Shown: positions 1-8,811, counted from the stretch's first letter. The stretch: 64,000 bases of DNA from Aeromicrobium endophyticum (GCF_003586285.1 NZ_QUBR01000001.1:1729373-1793372); one strand, 5' to 3'. Numbers and translations are program-made. Notes: generated by a model not told the origin, from the letters alone.

Positions 1-709
1 CCGGGGTGGGCGCGGCCATCGCCCCCGGCAGCCAGAAGTGGAACGGGGCGAGGGCCGACTTGGAGATCGCGCCGACGAGGATCAGCATGATCGCGACCGT
101 GACCGTGGTGCCGGACGGGCGGGCGGCGACGATCTCCTGCAGGCGGGGGCTGCCGGCCGCGTCGGCGAGCATCACGAGCCCGACGAGCATCGCCAGACCG
201 CCGAAGGTCGTGACCAGCAGGGCGTTGAGCGCGGCCCGTCGGTTGGCGCGGCGCTCGGGGTTGTGCCCGATCAGCAGGAACGAGAGCACCGTCGTGAGCT
301 CCCAGAAGATGTAGAGCACGTAGACGTTGTCGGACAGCACCAGCCCGAGCATCGAGCCGGCGAAGGCGGTCAGCACGCCCGAGAAGCGCCAGATCTCGGT
401 GTCTCCGGGTCGGAAGTACCACGTGCAGTAGACCAGGACGAGGGCTCCGACGCCCGTGACGACCAGGGCCAGCACGCCGCTGAGCGGGGTGATGACGAAG
501 TCGAGGTCGAGCCCGATCGTCGGGATCCACGCGACGTGCTGCTCGTGCGGCGCGCCACCGTCGGTGATGCGCCCGACGTGAGGCAGCAGCCAGGCGAACG
601 ACGCGGCCGGCGCGAGGGCGAGGACGAGGAAGGCTCGTCGTCCGACGGCCCGGACGAGGACAGGCGCCCCCGCTGCAGCAAGAAAGTGGAGCGTCAAGAG
701 GGCGATCAT
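1..709 (-). CDS. mrpA: Na+/H+ antiporter subunit A (MrpA/MnhA), N-terminal part
   Basis: The minus strand carries an open frame that leaves the window at base 1; 236 codons are visible of a subunit usually more than 750 residues long. The translation is a run of hydrophobic helices with the subunit A signature FWELTTVLSFLLIG, followed by NPERRANRRAALNALLVTT, and later KSALAPFHFWLPGAM, the proton-antiporter core shared with NADH dehydrogenase subunit L/N. The product would be the large membrane subunit of a multi-subunit monovalent cation/proton antiporter. ATG at 709 starts MIALLTLHFLAAAGAP; no good ribosome site precedes it. The remaining mrp genes would lie to the left, outside the window. 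Confidence 0.85.
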   Translation of the reverse strand, partial: MIALLTLHFLAAAGAPVLVRAVGRRAFLVLALAPAASFAWLLPHVGRITDGGAPHEQHVAWIPTIGLDLDFVITPLSGVLALVVTGVGALVLVYCTWYFRPGDTEIWRFSGVLTAFAGSMLGLVLSDNVYVLYIFWELTTVLSFLLIGHNPERRANRRAALNALLVTTFGGLAMLVGLVMLADAAGSPRLQEIVAARPSGTTVTVAIMLILVGAISKSALAPFHFWLPGAMAAPTP

Positions 710-826
710 GGCGTCGTCCCATCCTAACGGAGGGTGCTGACGTGTCGTCAGTTCCCCCGTTGGCGAGACAGGCGGGGCCCGTGGGGCACACCATGGAGTC
801 CGCTCGTTCTCGGGAGGGGAGACCTC

Positions 827-1966
827 GTGCGCATCGTCTGGACCGTCGTCGTGCTGCTGGTCGCTGCGGGTCTGACGGCCGCACCGGCCGAGGCCGCGGG
901 CCCGCCGCCCGTGACGCTGCCGTCCGCCCCGACCGGTCTGACGTCTCCGGTGACGCTGCCCGCGGACGTCGACCCGGTCTCTCCGTACCTGCCGCAGGTC
1001 ACGTGCCACCCCGTCGACATGCCGGGCCCGCTGATGCTGCGCGAGCTGCTGCTGCGGACGTACGGCATCGGACGTCCGGGATCGATCTCGCGCGGCTGCA
1101 CCGAGGGGCTTTCCGAGCACAGCGAGGGCCGGGCGATGGACTGGATGGTCGACTCCCGCAAGCCGGCGGAGCGCGCCGCCGCGGCCGACTTCCTCGCCTG
1201 GCTGACCCGCGACGACGGGCTGAACGCGCGGCGGCTGGGCGTCATGTACGTCATCTACGACGAGCGGATCTGGTCGGTCTACAACGTCCGCGCGGGCTGG
1301 CGGGCGAGTCGGGGACACGTCGACCACCTGCACGTCTCGTTCAGCTGGAACGGGGCGCGGGCCAGCACGTCGTTCTGGACGGGCCGGGTGGGCGCCCTCG
1401 ACCTGGGCCCGTGCGTGCGGTTCACGGGCTCGTACGCCCCTCCGACCGCCGCGCCCCGGACCGTCCCGTGCGGCACGCCGAGCGCCGCCCTGGTGCGGAC
1501 GTCGCGCGGAAGCCGCGCGTATGGCAGCAGCGGCAGCACGGTCCGGCGGGCCCAGAGTCTGCTGCGCGTGCCGGCGACGTCCCGGTTCGACCGGACGACC
1601 TGGGACGCCGTGCGGGCGTACCAGCGGGCCCACGACCTGCCGGTCACCGGCGCGCTCGACCACCCCACGTGGGCCTCGCTCGACCGGTCGAGCGTCAGGC
1701 GACGCACCGTGACGGGCTTCAGCCGTGCGAGGGCCGCGACGTACGGCGTGGACCGGTACTCGTCGACGAGGCTGTCGGAGGGTGCGGCCGGGCGTGCGGT
1801 GGCGATCCTCCAGAAGGCGCTGGGGATGTCGCTCGTCGACCGCAACGGCTACTTCGGGCCCCGCACGCGGGCGGCCGTCGTCAGTCTGCAGAAGAAGGCC
1901 GGGATCGCAGCGGACGGCGCCGTCGCGGGCGAGGAGTGGCGGGCGATCCGGTCGTCACTCGTTTGA
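827..1966 (+). CDS. secreted LAS-like peptidase with two peptidoglycan-binding domains
   Basis: 379 residues from GTG 827, chosen because GGGAGGGGA lies just upstream and because it places a signal peptide (residues 1 to about 24, VRIVWTVVVLLVAAGLTAAP) at the terminus. A catalytic-like domain spans about 40-205 with SEHSEGRAMD (96-105) and GHVDHLHVSF (163-172); this pairing of SxHxxGxAxD with HxxH is the zinc-site pattern of LAS/M15 metallopeptidases. Two repeats of about 55 residues (about 222-282 and 316-378) look like PG_binding_1 domains (for example STVRRAQSLL, GAAGRAVAILQKALGM). The protein is therefore likely exported and acts on, or at least binds, peptidoglycan. The peptidase activity is inferred from motifs only. 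Confidence 0.75.
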   Translation: MRIVWTVVVLLVAAGLTAAPAEAAGPPPVTLPSAPTGLTSPVTLPADVDPVSPYLPQVTCHPVDMPGPLMLRELLLRTYGIGRPGSISRGCTEGLSEHSEGRAMDWMVDSRKPAERAAAADFLAWLTRDDGLNARRLGVMYVIYDERIWSVYNVRAGWRASRGHVDHLHVSFSWNGARASTSFWTGRVGALDLGPCVRFTGSYAPPTAAPRTVPCGTPSAALVRTSRGSRAYGSSGSTVRRAQSLLRVPATSRFDRTTWDAVRAYQRAHDLPVTGALDHPTWASLDRSSVRRRTVTGFSRARAATYGVDRYSSTRLSEGAAGRAVAILQKALGMSLVDRNGYFGPRTRAAVVSLQKKAGIAADGAVAGEEWRAIRSSLV

Positions 1967-2002
1967 CCGGGCGGAACCGCCGCGGACTGCCATCATGAAT
2001 CC

Positions 2003-2608
2003 ATGAACGACCAGAACTCGGCGGCGTACAACCCCGAGCGCGAGGACGACCACCTCGAGCGACGCATCCGTGAGCAGCCCGACGTCACCCCGAACCGGTG
2101 GGTCAGGCGCATCGTGCTGATCATCGTCCTGATCGGCGTCGCCTACGTCGTCTACCTGATGTCGGCCGCCTTCTTCCCGCGGTGGTGGGCGCAGCGGGTC
2201 GCCGACCAGGTCGACGGCAGCGTCACGCGCGGCACCACGTGGGGCCTCTTCTACGGCGTCGTCTTCACCGCGGTGCCCCTGCTGCTGCTGGCGCAGGTGC
2301 GACGCGGCTTCTTCAGCTGGGCCTGGCGGGGCATCGTGGCGCTCGTCGCGATCGCCCTGGCCGCCCCGAACTGGTTGACGCTGTCGGTCGTCGCGGGCAA
2401 CAGCAACGCCGCCCACGCGGGCGAGCGCATCATGGACGTCGACGCGCCGGGCTTCCGCGCCGCCACCCTCGTCGGAGCGCTCGTGGGTGCGGTGCTGGTG
2501 ATCGGCTTCACCGTCGTCACGATGCGCCTCAAGAACCGGCGCAACGAGGTCAAGCGTCTCAAGCACGAGCGCGACGACCTGCGTCGCGCCCGCGACGACG
2601 ACCACTGA
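2003..2608 (+). CDS. membrane protein of unknown function
   Basis: 201 residues. A charged N-terminus (about 1-32) is followed by four predicted membrane helices (around RIVLIIVLIGVAYVVYLMSA, WGLFYGVVFTAVPLLLLAQV, GIVALVAIALAAPNWL and ATLVGALVGAVLVIGFTVV) and a basic, probably coiled C-terminal tail rich in K/R/E/D (KNRRNEVKRLKHERDDLRRA). ATG 2003 sits six bases after CATCAT at 1991-1996, a near match to a -10 box, so the mRNA may be leaderless. I recognise no enzymatic motif; actinobacterial proteins of this kind are often labelled permease without evidence. The 8-bp inverted repeat at 2609-2640 could be a weak terminator. Confidence 0.7.
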   Translation: MNDQNSAAYNPEREDDHLERRIREQPDVTPNRWVRRIVLIIVLIGVAYVVYLMSAAFFPRWWAQRVADQVDGSVTRGTTWGLFYGVVFTAVPLLLLAQVRRGFFSWAWRGIVALVAIALAAPNWLTLSVVAGNSNAAHAGERIMDVDAPGFRAATLVGALVGAVLVIGFTVVTMRLKNRRNEVKRLKHERDDLRRARDDDH

Positions 2609-2699
2609 GTCGTCGATCGGTCGCCCAGCACCTCGACGACCGCGGTTTCCGTGGCGTTAAATGCTGATTCAGGACCCGATCCGCACCTTTCAGGCCTTG

Positions 2700-2706
2700 T
2701 GGTCTG
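2700..2706 (+). promoter_or_regulatory. candidate GntR/FadR half-site TGGTCTG upstream of the permease
   Basis: TGGTCTG followed by AAG lies 52 bases upstream of the permease start. It resembles half of the FadR-family operator TGGTCNGACCA and recurs, inverted, upstream of the FadR-type regulator at 4310-4316. Two matching sites in front of a regulator and the operon it probably controls suggest operators, but seven bases are weak evidence. Confidence 0.3.
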
Positions 2707-2758
2707 AAGTCGTACCGCAGTAGCGTGCACCAACTTCTTCAGAGAGCTGGGTGCACTC

Positions 2759-4294
2759 ATGGCGGATCAACTCAACGACGACGAGCAGCTGCTCGCATCG
2801 CTCGGCTACAAGCAGGAGCTCAACCGCAGCTGGTCGAGCTTCTCGAACTTCGCGATCTCGTTCTCGATCATCTCGATCCTCGCGGGCTGCTTCACGACCT
2901 TCGGCCAGGCGTGGAACAACGGCGGTCCCGTCGCCATCTCCTGGGGCTGGCCGATCATCTCGATCTTCATCCTCATCATCGGCTTCACGATGTCCGAGCT
3001 GGTGTCGGCCTACCCGACCTCCGGCGGCATCTACTGGTGGGCCGCCAAGATGGGCGGACCTGCCACGGGCTTCTTCACGGGCTGGCTCAACCTGATCGGC
3101 CTGCTGGCCGTCACGGCATCCGTGGCCTACGGGTGCGCGACGTTCTTCGACCTGACGCTCAGCACGATCAGCAGCAGCTACGCCGACGGCTACTCGCTGA
3201 CCCGTGTGTTCATCACCTTCATCGTGATCTTCGCCCTGGGCGCCCTGCTCAACATCTACGGAGGCCACCTGCTGGCGGTGCTCAACAACATCTCGGTCTG
3301 GTGGCACGTCGCAGGTGCCGCCGCGGTCATCCTGATCCTCGTCGTCATCCCCGACTCGCACCAGAGCATCGACTTCGTCTTCACCGAGCGCATCAACAAC
3401 TCGGGCTACCTCGACGGCAAGTACTGGTTCCTCGTGCTGCCGCTCGGCTTCCTGCTGACGCAGTACACGATCACGGGCTTCGACGCGTCCGCCCACCTCG
3501 CCGAGGAGACGCAGGGTGCTGCCGAGGGAGCCGCCAAGGGCATCTGGCGCTCGATCGCGTACTCCGCGATCGGCGGCTACCTGCTGCTGCTCGCCTTCGT
3601 GTTCGCGGTGCAGGACCCGCAGGGCGTCACGGACGGCTTCGGCGCGGTCGACGTCATCTTCGGCCAGGCGCTGCCCGAGGGCTGGCACTTCGCCATCCTC
3701 GCGATCTCGACGGCCGGGCAGTTCTTCTGCGCCGTCGCCTGCCTGACGAGCGCCTCGCGGATGACCTTCGCGTTCAGCCGCGACGGCGCGATCCCCGGTT
3801 CGAAGCTGTGGGCCAAGGTCAACCCCCGCACCAAGGTGCCGGCCAACGCCGTGACGTTCGTGGCGGTCGTGGGCGTCATCATCACGCTGCCGGCGCTCAA
3901 GAGCATCGGCGGCGTCCCGATCGCGTTCTACGCCGTGACGTCGGTCGCCGTCATCGGCCTGTACCTGGCGTTCGCGATCCCGATCTTCCTGCGCTGGAAG
4001 ATGGGCGACGACTTCGTGCCCGGCAGCTGGAACAACGGCCAGAAGTACAAGTGGATGAACCTGCTGGCGGTCGCCGAGATCGCGATCATCTCGGTCTACT
4101 TCATCCTGCCGTTCGTCCCGGCCGGCTGGATCTTCTCGGACGACTTCACGTGGAGCGCGGTCAACTACGCGCCGATCCTGACCGGCGGCACGCTGATCGT
4201 CCTGGCGATCTGGTGGCAGCTGTCGGCCAAGAAGTGGTTCACCGGGCCCAAGATGACGATCGACACGGCCGTCACCGACGCCTTCAAGGACTGA
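2759..4294 (+). CDS. APC-superfamily amino acid/polyamine permease
   Basis: 511 residues with about twelve hydrophobic segments. The start MADQLNDDEQLLASLGYKQE followed by SWSSFSNFAISFSIISILAG is the usual N-terminus of APC permeases of the GABA/ethanolamine/polyamine branch, with the conserved first helix motif ISFSIISI and the GGP-IxWGWP element. It should import an amine or amino acid across the inner membrane by proton or cation symport. Downstream genes for gamma-glutamylation suggest the substrate is a mono- or polyamine such as putrescine, ethanolamine or GABA; the sequence does not decide between them. It is followed 49 bases later by a FadR-type regulator. Confidence 0.9.
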   Translation: MADQLNDDEQLLASLGYKQELNRSWSSFSNFAISFSIISILAGCFTTFGQAWNNGGPVAISWGWPIISIFILIIGFTMSELVSAYPTSGGIYWWAAKMGGPATGFFTGWLNLIGLLAVTASVAYGCATFFDLTLSTISSSYADGYSLTRVFITFIVIFALGALLNIYGGHLLAVLNNISVWWHVAGAAAVILILVVIPDSHQSIDFVFTERINNSGYLDGKYWFLVLPLGFLLTQYTITGFDASAHLAEETQGAAEGAAKGIWRSIAYSAIGGYLLLLAFVFAVQDPQGVTDGFGAVDVIFGQALPEGWHFAILAISTAGQFFCAVACLTSASRMTFAFSRDGAIPGSKLWAKVNPRTKVPANAVTFVAVVGVIITLPALKSIGGVPIAFYAVTSVAVIGLYLAFAIPIFLRWKMGDDFVPGSWNNGQKYKWMNLLAVAEIAIISVYFILPFVPAGWIFSDDFTWSAVNYAPILTGGTLIVLAIWWQLSAKKWFTGPKMTIDTAVTDAFKD

Positions 4295-4309
4295 GATAAG
4301 GTTCGATAA

Positions 4310-4316
4310 CAGACCA
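4310..4316 (-). promoter_or_regulatory. candidate operator half-site (TGGTCTG, inverted) before the FadR-type gene
   Basis: CAGACCA on the + strand reads TGGTCTG on the other strand, the same 7-mer as at 2700-2706. It sits in GATAACAGACCATATC, which has outer GATA/TATC symmetry, 28 bases before the regulator start. It may mediate autoregulation. Confidence 0.3.
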
Positions 4317-4343
4317 TATCTTTCACTCGAGAGGGAGGACGTC

Positions 4344-5066
4344 GTGAGCGACATCCTGCTGGACGAGCACCTCGCGGCGGCCGTGCTACGCCCCGTGCGC
4401 GGGCACCACGCCTTCGAGGCCTGCGTCGAGCGGCTCGCGACGTCCATCCGTCTCGGGGTCTACGAGCAGGGCAGCACGTTGCCGCCCGAGCGTGAGCTCG
4501 CCGAGCACATGGGCGTCTCGCGGGCGACCCTGCGCGAGGCGATCGCAGCTCTGCGTGAGGCAGGTCTGGTCGTGACCCGCCGCGGACGCGGAGGGGGCAC
4601 GGTCGTCGACTACCACCCCGGAGAGCCCGGCTCGCGCTCGCTGCAGCGGCCGCTGGCCGAGCTGCTCGACGCCCTCGAGTTCCGGCGCATCGTCGAGCCC
4701 GGCGCGGCGCAGGCGGCCGCGGCGATCGACCTCGGCGACGAGCAGGTGGCGATGCTGCGGAGTGCCCTGGCCAAGGTCGACCACGCCACCAGCAAGGCGC
4801 TGCACCGTCAGGCCGACTCGCAGCTGCACCTCGCGATCGCGTCGCTCACCGGCTCGCCGATGCTGCTCGACGCCGTCACGACCGTGCAGATGTGCCTGCA
4901 CGACATGCTCGACGCGATCCCGGTGCTCGACCGCAACATCGAGCACTCCCGCGAGCAGCACGGCGCGATCGTCCGGGCGATCCTCGGCGGCGACGGCGAC
5001 GAGGCGCGCCTGACGATGGAGCGCCACTGCGACGACACCGCTGCGCTGCTGCGAGGCCTGCTGTGA
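4344..5066 (+). CDS. FadR-subfamily GntR transcriptional regulator
   Basis: 240 residues from GTG 4344, supported by GAGGGAGG just upstream. The N-terminal winged helix (about 25-90) has the GntR pattern LPPERELAEHMGVSRATLREAIAALREAGL, followed by a glycine-rich wing (RRGRGGG). The rest is an alpha-helical FCD domain with the metal/ligand pattern including DSQLHLAIA and EHSREQHGAIVRAI and the C-terminal MERHCDD. Members bind a carboxylate ligand, often through a metal, and repress the neighbouring catabolic operon. Its place between the permease and the ligase gene indicates control of the 2.7-9.5 kb cluster. Confidence 0.9.
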   Translation: MSDILLDEHLAAAVLRPVRGHHAFEACVERLATSIRLGVYEQGSTLPPERELAEHMGVSRATLREAIAALREAGLVVTRRGRGGGTVVDYHPGEPGSRSLQRPLAELLDALEFRRIVEPGAAQAAAAIDLGDEQVAMLRSALAKVDHATSKALHRQADSQLHLAIASLTGSPMLLDAVTTVQMCLHDMLDAIPVLDRNIEHSREQHGAIVRAILGGDGDEARLTMERHCDDTAALLRGLL

Positions 5067-5133
5067 CCGCTTCCCTCACCACCCATCCCCTCAGGACCCA
5101 GCCCACCAAGACCCAGCTGACCAAGGACGTGGC

Positions 5134-6492
5134 ATGACCAGGCACAAGAACCTCCTCACCCTCGAGCAGCTCCGCGTGCAGATCACCGAGGGGCACGTCG
5201 ACACCGTCGTGGTGGCCTTCACCGACATGCAGGGACGTCTGCAGGGCAAGCGGCTGCACGCCGCGTACTTCCTCGACGTCGTGGTCGAGCAGGGCACCGA
5301 GGGCTGCAACTACCTGCTCAGCGTCGACGTCGACATGAACACGGTCGACGGCTACGCCATGAGCTCGTGGGAGAAGGGCTACGGCGACATGGAGTTCGCG
5401 ATGGACTTCGACACGATCCGCCGTCTTGAGCACCTGCCGTCGACCGTGATGATCCAGTGCGACCTGGTGTGGCTCGACCACAGCCCGGTCGTGCAGTCGC
5501 CGCGGACGATCCTGCAGGCACAGGTCGCCAAGGCCGCCGAGGCCGGCTACGTCGCCCTGGCCGGCACCGAGCTCGAGTTCATCCTGTTCGACACGACGTA
5601 CGAGCAGGCGTGGCGCGACGAGTACCGCGGCCTGCCCGCCGCCAACCAGTACAACGTCGACTACTCGATCGTTGGGACGACTCGGGTCGAGCCGCTGCTG
5701 CGCGACATCCGCAACACGATGTACGCCGCCGGCATGAACGTCGAGGGCGCGAAGGGCGAGTGCAACTTCGGTCAGCACGAGATCGGCTTCCTCTACGACG
5801 ACGTCGTGGTGACCGCCGACAACCACGCGGTCTACAAGACCGTCGCCAAGGAGATCGCCTCGCAGCACGGCAAGGCGCTGACGTTCATGGCCAAGTACGA
5901 CGAGCGCGAGGGCAACTCGTGCCACATCCACCTGTCGCTGCGCGCGACCGACGGTGGGCTCGCGTTCTGGGACGGCGACGGACGCAGCGCCGTGTACGAC
6001 CACTTCATCGCCGGCATCCTCGCGACGATGCGCGACTTCACGCTGCTCTACGCGCCCAACATCAACTCGTACAAGCGCTTCGCCGACGGCTCGTTCGCCC
6101 CGACGGCGATCGCGTGGGGGCTCGACAACCGCACGTGCGCCGTCCGCCTCGTGGGGCACGGCCCGAGCGCCCGGCTCGAGAACCGGGTGCCCGGCGGCGA
6201 CGCCAACCCGTACCTCGCGCTCGCCGCGATGCTCGGCGGCGGGTTGTACGGCATCGAGCACGGTCTGGAGCTCGAGCCCGAGCAGACCGGCAACGCGTAC
6301 ACCTCGGGCAAGCCCAAGGTGCCGACCACGCTGCGCGAGGCCCGCGAGGCCTTCCACGGCTCGGCGATCGCCCGCGCCGTCCTCGGCGACGAGGTCGTCG
6401 ACCACTACACCAACATGGCCGACGTCGAGCTCAAGGCCTTCGACGCCGCCGTGACCGACTGGGAGCTGAAGCGCGGGTTCGAGCGGCTTTGA
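5134..6492 (+). CDS. glutamine-synthetase-family gamma-glutamyl ligase (PuuA/GlnA3/GlnA4-like)
   Basis: 452 residues from ATG 5134 with AAGGACG upstream. The fold is that of type I glutamine synthetase: N-terminal beta-grasp (about 1-110), then the catalytic domain with GTELEFILFD, CNFGQHEIGF, the nucleotide-binding loop NSCHIHLSL, NINSYKRF and the RLENRVPGGDANPYLALAAM stretch. It is diverged from housekeeping GlnA and matches the branch that condenses glutamate with amines (gamma-glutamylputrescine, gamma-glutamyl-polyamine or gamma-glutamylethanolamide synthetases). The neighbouring amine permease, aldehyde dehydrogenase and glutamine amidotransferase support the first step of a gamma-glutamylated amine pathway. 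The exact amine is undecided. Confidence 0.88.
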   Translation: MTRHKNLLTLEQLRVQITEGHVDTVVVAFTDMQGRLQGKRLHAAYFLDVVVEQGTEGCNYLLSVDVDMNTVDGYAMSSWEKGYGDMEFAMDFDTIRRLEHLPSTVMIQCDLVWLDHSPVVQSPRTILQAQVAKAAEAGYVALAGTELEFILFDTTYEQAWRDEYRGLPAANQYNVDYSIVGTTRVEPLLRDIRNTMYAAGMNVEGAKGECNFGQHEIGFLYDDVVVTADNHAVYKTVAKEIASQHGKALTFMAKYDEREGNSCHIHLSLRATDGGLAFWDGDGRSAVYDHFIAGILATMRDFTLLYAPNINSYKRFADGSFAPTAIAWGLDNRTCAVRLVGHGPSARLENRVPGGDANPYLALAAMLGGGLYGIEHGLELEPEQTGNAYTSGKPKVPTTLREAREAFHGSAIARAVLGDEVVDHYTNMADVELKAFDAAVTDWELKRGFERL

Positions 6493-6498
6493 GGCGCA

Positions 6499-6591
6499 CG
6501 GGCTTCGCCCGCAGGCGACTCCGTCGCCACCACGCTCCGCGTGGGCGCCTGACCTCCGCCCGCGGGCGGGCTCCGGTCCCGTGGTCGGGAC
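6499..6591. repeat. cluster of five consecutive short hairpins inside the operon
   Basis: Between the ligase and aldehyde dehydrogenase genes five perfect inverted repeats follow one another: CGGGCTTCGCCCG (6499-6511), GGCGACTCCGTCGCC (6514-6528), CCACGCTCCGCGTGG (6530-6544), CCGCCCGCGGGCGG (6556-6569) and GTCCCGTGGTCGGGAC (6576-6591). The first three have 3-base TTC or TCC loops. They lie within a same-strand gene string and could be an mRNA stability/attenuation element or a REP-like insertion. Confidence 0.7.
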
Positions 6592-6621
6592 ACGGGCTGA
6601 CGTATCGATGAAAGGGAACTA

Positions 6622-7983
6622 GTGACTGACATGTACTCCGTGGTGAATCCGGCGACCGAGGAGGTCGTGGCGGAGGTCGAGATGGCCGACCTCGCGGCCA
6701 CCGATGCGGCGATCGAGCGCGCCGCCGCGGCCTTCCCGGCGTGGCGCGACGTCGCGCCGGGCGAGAAGGCCCGGATCCTGCGCCGGTTCGCGGCCCTGGT
6801 CGACGAGCACGTCGACGAGCTCGCGGCCCTCGAGGTCCGCAACGCTGGTCACACGTGGGGCAACGCGACGTGGGAGGCGGGCAACGTCCGCGACGTGCTC
6901 AACTACTACTCCGCCGCGCCCGAGCGGCTGACGGGCCACCAGATCCCCGTCGCGGGAGGCATCGACGTCACGTTCCACGAGCCGCTCGGCGTCGTCGGCA
7001 TCATCGTGCCCTGGAACTTCCCGATGCCGATCGCGGGCTGGGGCTTCGCGCCCGCACTGGCCGCCGGCAACACCGTCGTCCTGAAGCCCGCCGAGCTGAC
7101 GCCGCTGACCGCGATCCGGCTCGGCGAGCTCGGGCGCGAGGCGGGGCTGCCCGAAGGCGTCCTGACGATCATCCCAGGGCGAGGGCCCGTCGTGGGCGAG
7201 CGGTTCGTGACCCACCCCGCGGTGCGCAAGGTGTGCTTCACGGGGTCGACCAAGGTCGGCCAGCAGATCATGCGCGGCGCCGCCGACCAGGTGAAGCGGG
7301 TGACGCTCGAGCTCGGCGGCAAGAGCGCCAACATCGTCTTCGCCGACTCCGACCTGGCCAGGGCCGCGGCCTCCGCGCCGTCCGCGGTGTTCGACAACGC
7401 GGGCCAGGACTGCTGCGCCCGGTCGCGCATCCTGGTCGAGCGGTCGGCGTACGACGAGTTCGTCTCGCTGCTCGAGCCCGCCGTGAAGGCCGTCCGCGTG
7501 CTCGACCCCACCGACCGCTCGAGCGAGATGGGGCCGCTGATCTCGGCACGTCAGCTGTCGACCGTCCGCGGCTACGTCGACGAGGCCGAGGTTGCGTTCA
7601 CCGGCTCGGCGCCCGACGGCCCCGGCTACTGGTGCCCGCCGACGGTCGTCCTGTCCGACGACCCCGGCGAGCGCATCTGGCGCGAGGAGGTCTTCGGACC
7701 CGTCGTCGCCGTCATGCCGTTCGACGACGAGGCGCACGCCGTCGAGCTCGCCAACGACTCCGACCTCGGGCTCTCGGGGTCGATCTTCACGCGCGACCTC
7801 GGTCGCGCGCTGCGGGTCTCACGGGCCGTCGAGGCGGGGGCGCTGAGCGTCAACTCGCACTCGTCCGTGCGGTACTGGACGCCGTTCGGCGGCTTCAAGC
7901 AGTCGGGTCTGGGTCGCGAGCTGGGTCCCGACGCCCCGCAGTCCTTCACCGACGTCAAGAACGTCTTCTTCTCCCACGACTGA
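6622..7983 (+). CDS. NAD(P)-dependent aldehyde dehydrogenase (PuuC/betaine-aldehyde type)
   Basis: 453 residues from GTG 6622 with AAAGGGAA upstream (ATG 6631 is the alternative). Hallmarks of the ALDH superfamily are visible: the cofactor loop VPWNFPMPIAGWGFAPALAA, the FTGST turn, the glutamate motif LELGGKSANIVF, the nucleophile region GQDCCARSR and the C-terminal PFGGFKQSGLGRE. It is shorter than the about 495-residue E. coli PuuC, lacking part of the N-terminus. In this operon it would oxidise a gamma-glutamylated amino-aldehyde to the acid. A broad-specificity ALDH cannot be excluded. Confidence 0.88.
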   Translation: MTDMYSVVNPATEEVVAEVEMADLAATDAAIERAAAAFPAWRDVAPGEKARILRRFAALVDEHVDELAALEVRNAGHTWGNATWEAGNVRDVLNYYSAAPERLTGHQIPVAGGIDVTFHEPLGVVGIIVPWNFPMPIAGWGFAPALAAGNTVVLKPAELTPLTAIRLGELGREAGLPEGVLTIIPGRGPVVGERFVTHPAVRKVCFTGSTKVGQQIMRGAADQVKRVTLELGGKSANIVFADSDLARAAASAPSAVFDNAGQDCCARSRILVERSAYDEFVSLLEPAVKAVRVLDPTDRSSEMGPLISARQLSTVRGYVDEAEVAFTGSAPDGPGYWCPPTVVLSDDPGERIWREEVFGPVVAVMPFDDEAHAVELANDSDLGLSGSIFTRDLGRALRVSRAVEAGALSVNSHSSVRYWTPFGGFKQSGLGRELGPDAPQSFTDVKNVFFSHD

Positions 7984-8018
7984 TCCCCCCACCACCCAGC
8001 AGAACGGAACGACCACAC

Positions 8019-8786
8019 ATGGCAGGACGCATCGCAGGCAAGACCGCCGTCGTCACGGGCGGCGCATCGGGCATCGGTCTGGCGACCGTGCGCCGGTTCG
8101 CCGAGGAGGGCGGCAAGGTCGTCATCGGCGACCTCGACGACGCCAAGGGCACCGAGATCGCGAAGGAGGTCGGCGGCACCTACGTGCACGTCGACGTCAC
8201 CGACAAGGAGCAGGTCGACGCGCTGTTCCAGACCGCGAAGGACACCTACGGCTCGGTCGACATCGCGTTCAACAACGCCGGCATCAGCCCGCCCGAGGAC
8301 GACTCGATCCTCGACACCGACCTCGAGGCCTGGAAGCGCGTGCAGGACGTCAACCTGACCAGCGTCTACCTGTGCTGCAAGGCCGCGCTGCCCTACATGC
8401 TCGAGCAGAAGTCGGGGTCGATCATCAACACCGCCTCGTTCGTCGCGGTGATGGGTGCTGCCACGTCGCAGATCTCGTACTCGGCATCGAAGGGCGGGGT
8501 GCTGTCGATGTCGCGCGAGCTGGGGGTGCAGTTCGCGCGCGAGGGCGTCCGCGTCAACGCGTTGTGCCCCGGCCCGGTCAACACGCCGCTGCTGCAGGAG
8601 CTGTTCGCATCCGATCCCGAACGGGCGGCCCGCCGGCTCGTGCACGTGCCGGTCGGACGCTTCGCCGAGCCCGTCGAGATGGCCAACGCCGTGCTGTTCC
8701 TCGCCTCGGACGAGTCGTCGTTCATCACGGCGTCGACGTTCCTGGTCGACGGCGGCATTTCCGGAGCCTACGTCACCCCGCTGTGA
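8019..8786 (+). CDS. short-chain dehydrogenase/reductase
   Basis: 255 residues from ATG 8019. A classical SDR: cofactor loop TGGASGIG (about 14-21), NNAG (about 88-91), catalytic Ser in NTASF and the YSASK motif, then NALCPGPVNTPL and the C-terminal LVDGGISGAYV. A GDLDD segment after beta-2 suggests NAD preference. It follows the aldehyde dehydrogenase by 35 bases and precedes the amidotransferase by 25. The classical Puu pathway has a flavin oxidase (PuuB) at the amine oxidation step and none is seen here, so an SDR acting on an alcohol intermediate is an inference that would suit an amino-alcohol substrate. Confidence 0.85.
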   Translation: MAGRIAGKTAVVTGGASGIGLATVRRFAEEGGKVVIGDLDDAKGTEIAKEVGGTYVHVDVTDKEQVDALFQTAKDTYGSVDIAFNNAGISPPEDDSILDTDLEAWKRVQDVNLTSVYLCCKAALPYMLEQKSGSIINTASFVAVMGAATSQISYSASKGGVLSMSRELGVQFAREGVRVNALCPGPVNTPLLQELFASDPERAARRLVHVPVGRFAEPVEMANAVLFLASDESSFITASTFLVDGGISGAYVTPL

Positions 8787-8811
8787 GCGACGGTGCCGTG
8801 AGGAGCGTGAC

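Noticed and set aside
2609-2640. Terminator after the 201-residue membrane protein
   Set aside because: Only an 8-bp stem with a 16-base loop, too weak to list as a feature.
2690-4447. 585-codon minus-strand open frame
   Set aside because: Antisense to the APC permease; Arg/Asp-rich low-complexity translation without helices or motifs, typical of shadow frames in GC-rich DNA.
6741-8018. Long upstream extension of the SDR frame
   Set aside because: The extension is the wrong frame of the aldehyde dehydrogenase and is arginine-rich; the SDR begins at ATG 8019 with a normal Rossmann N-terminus.
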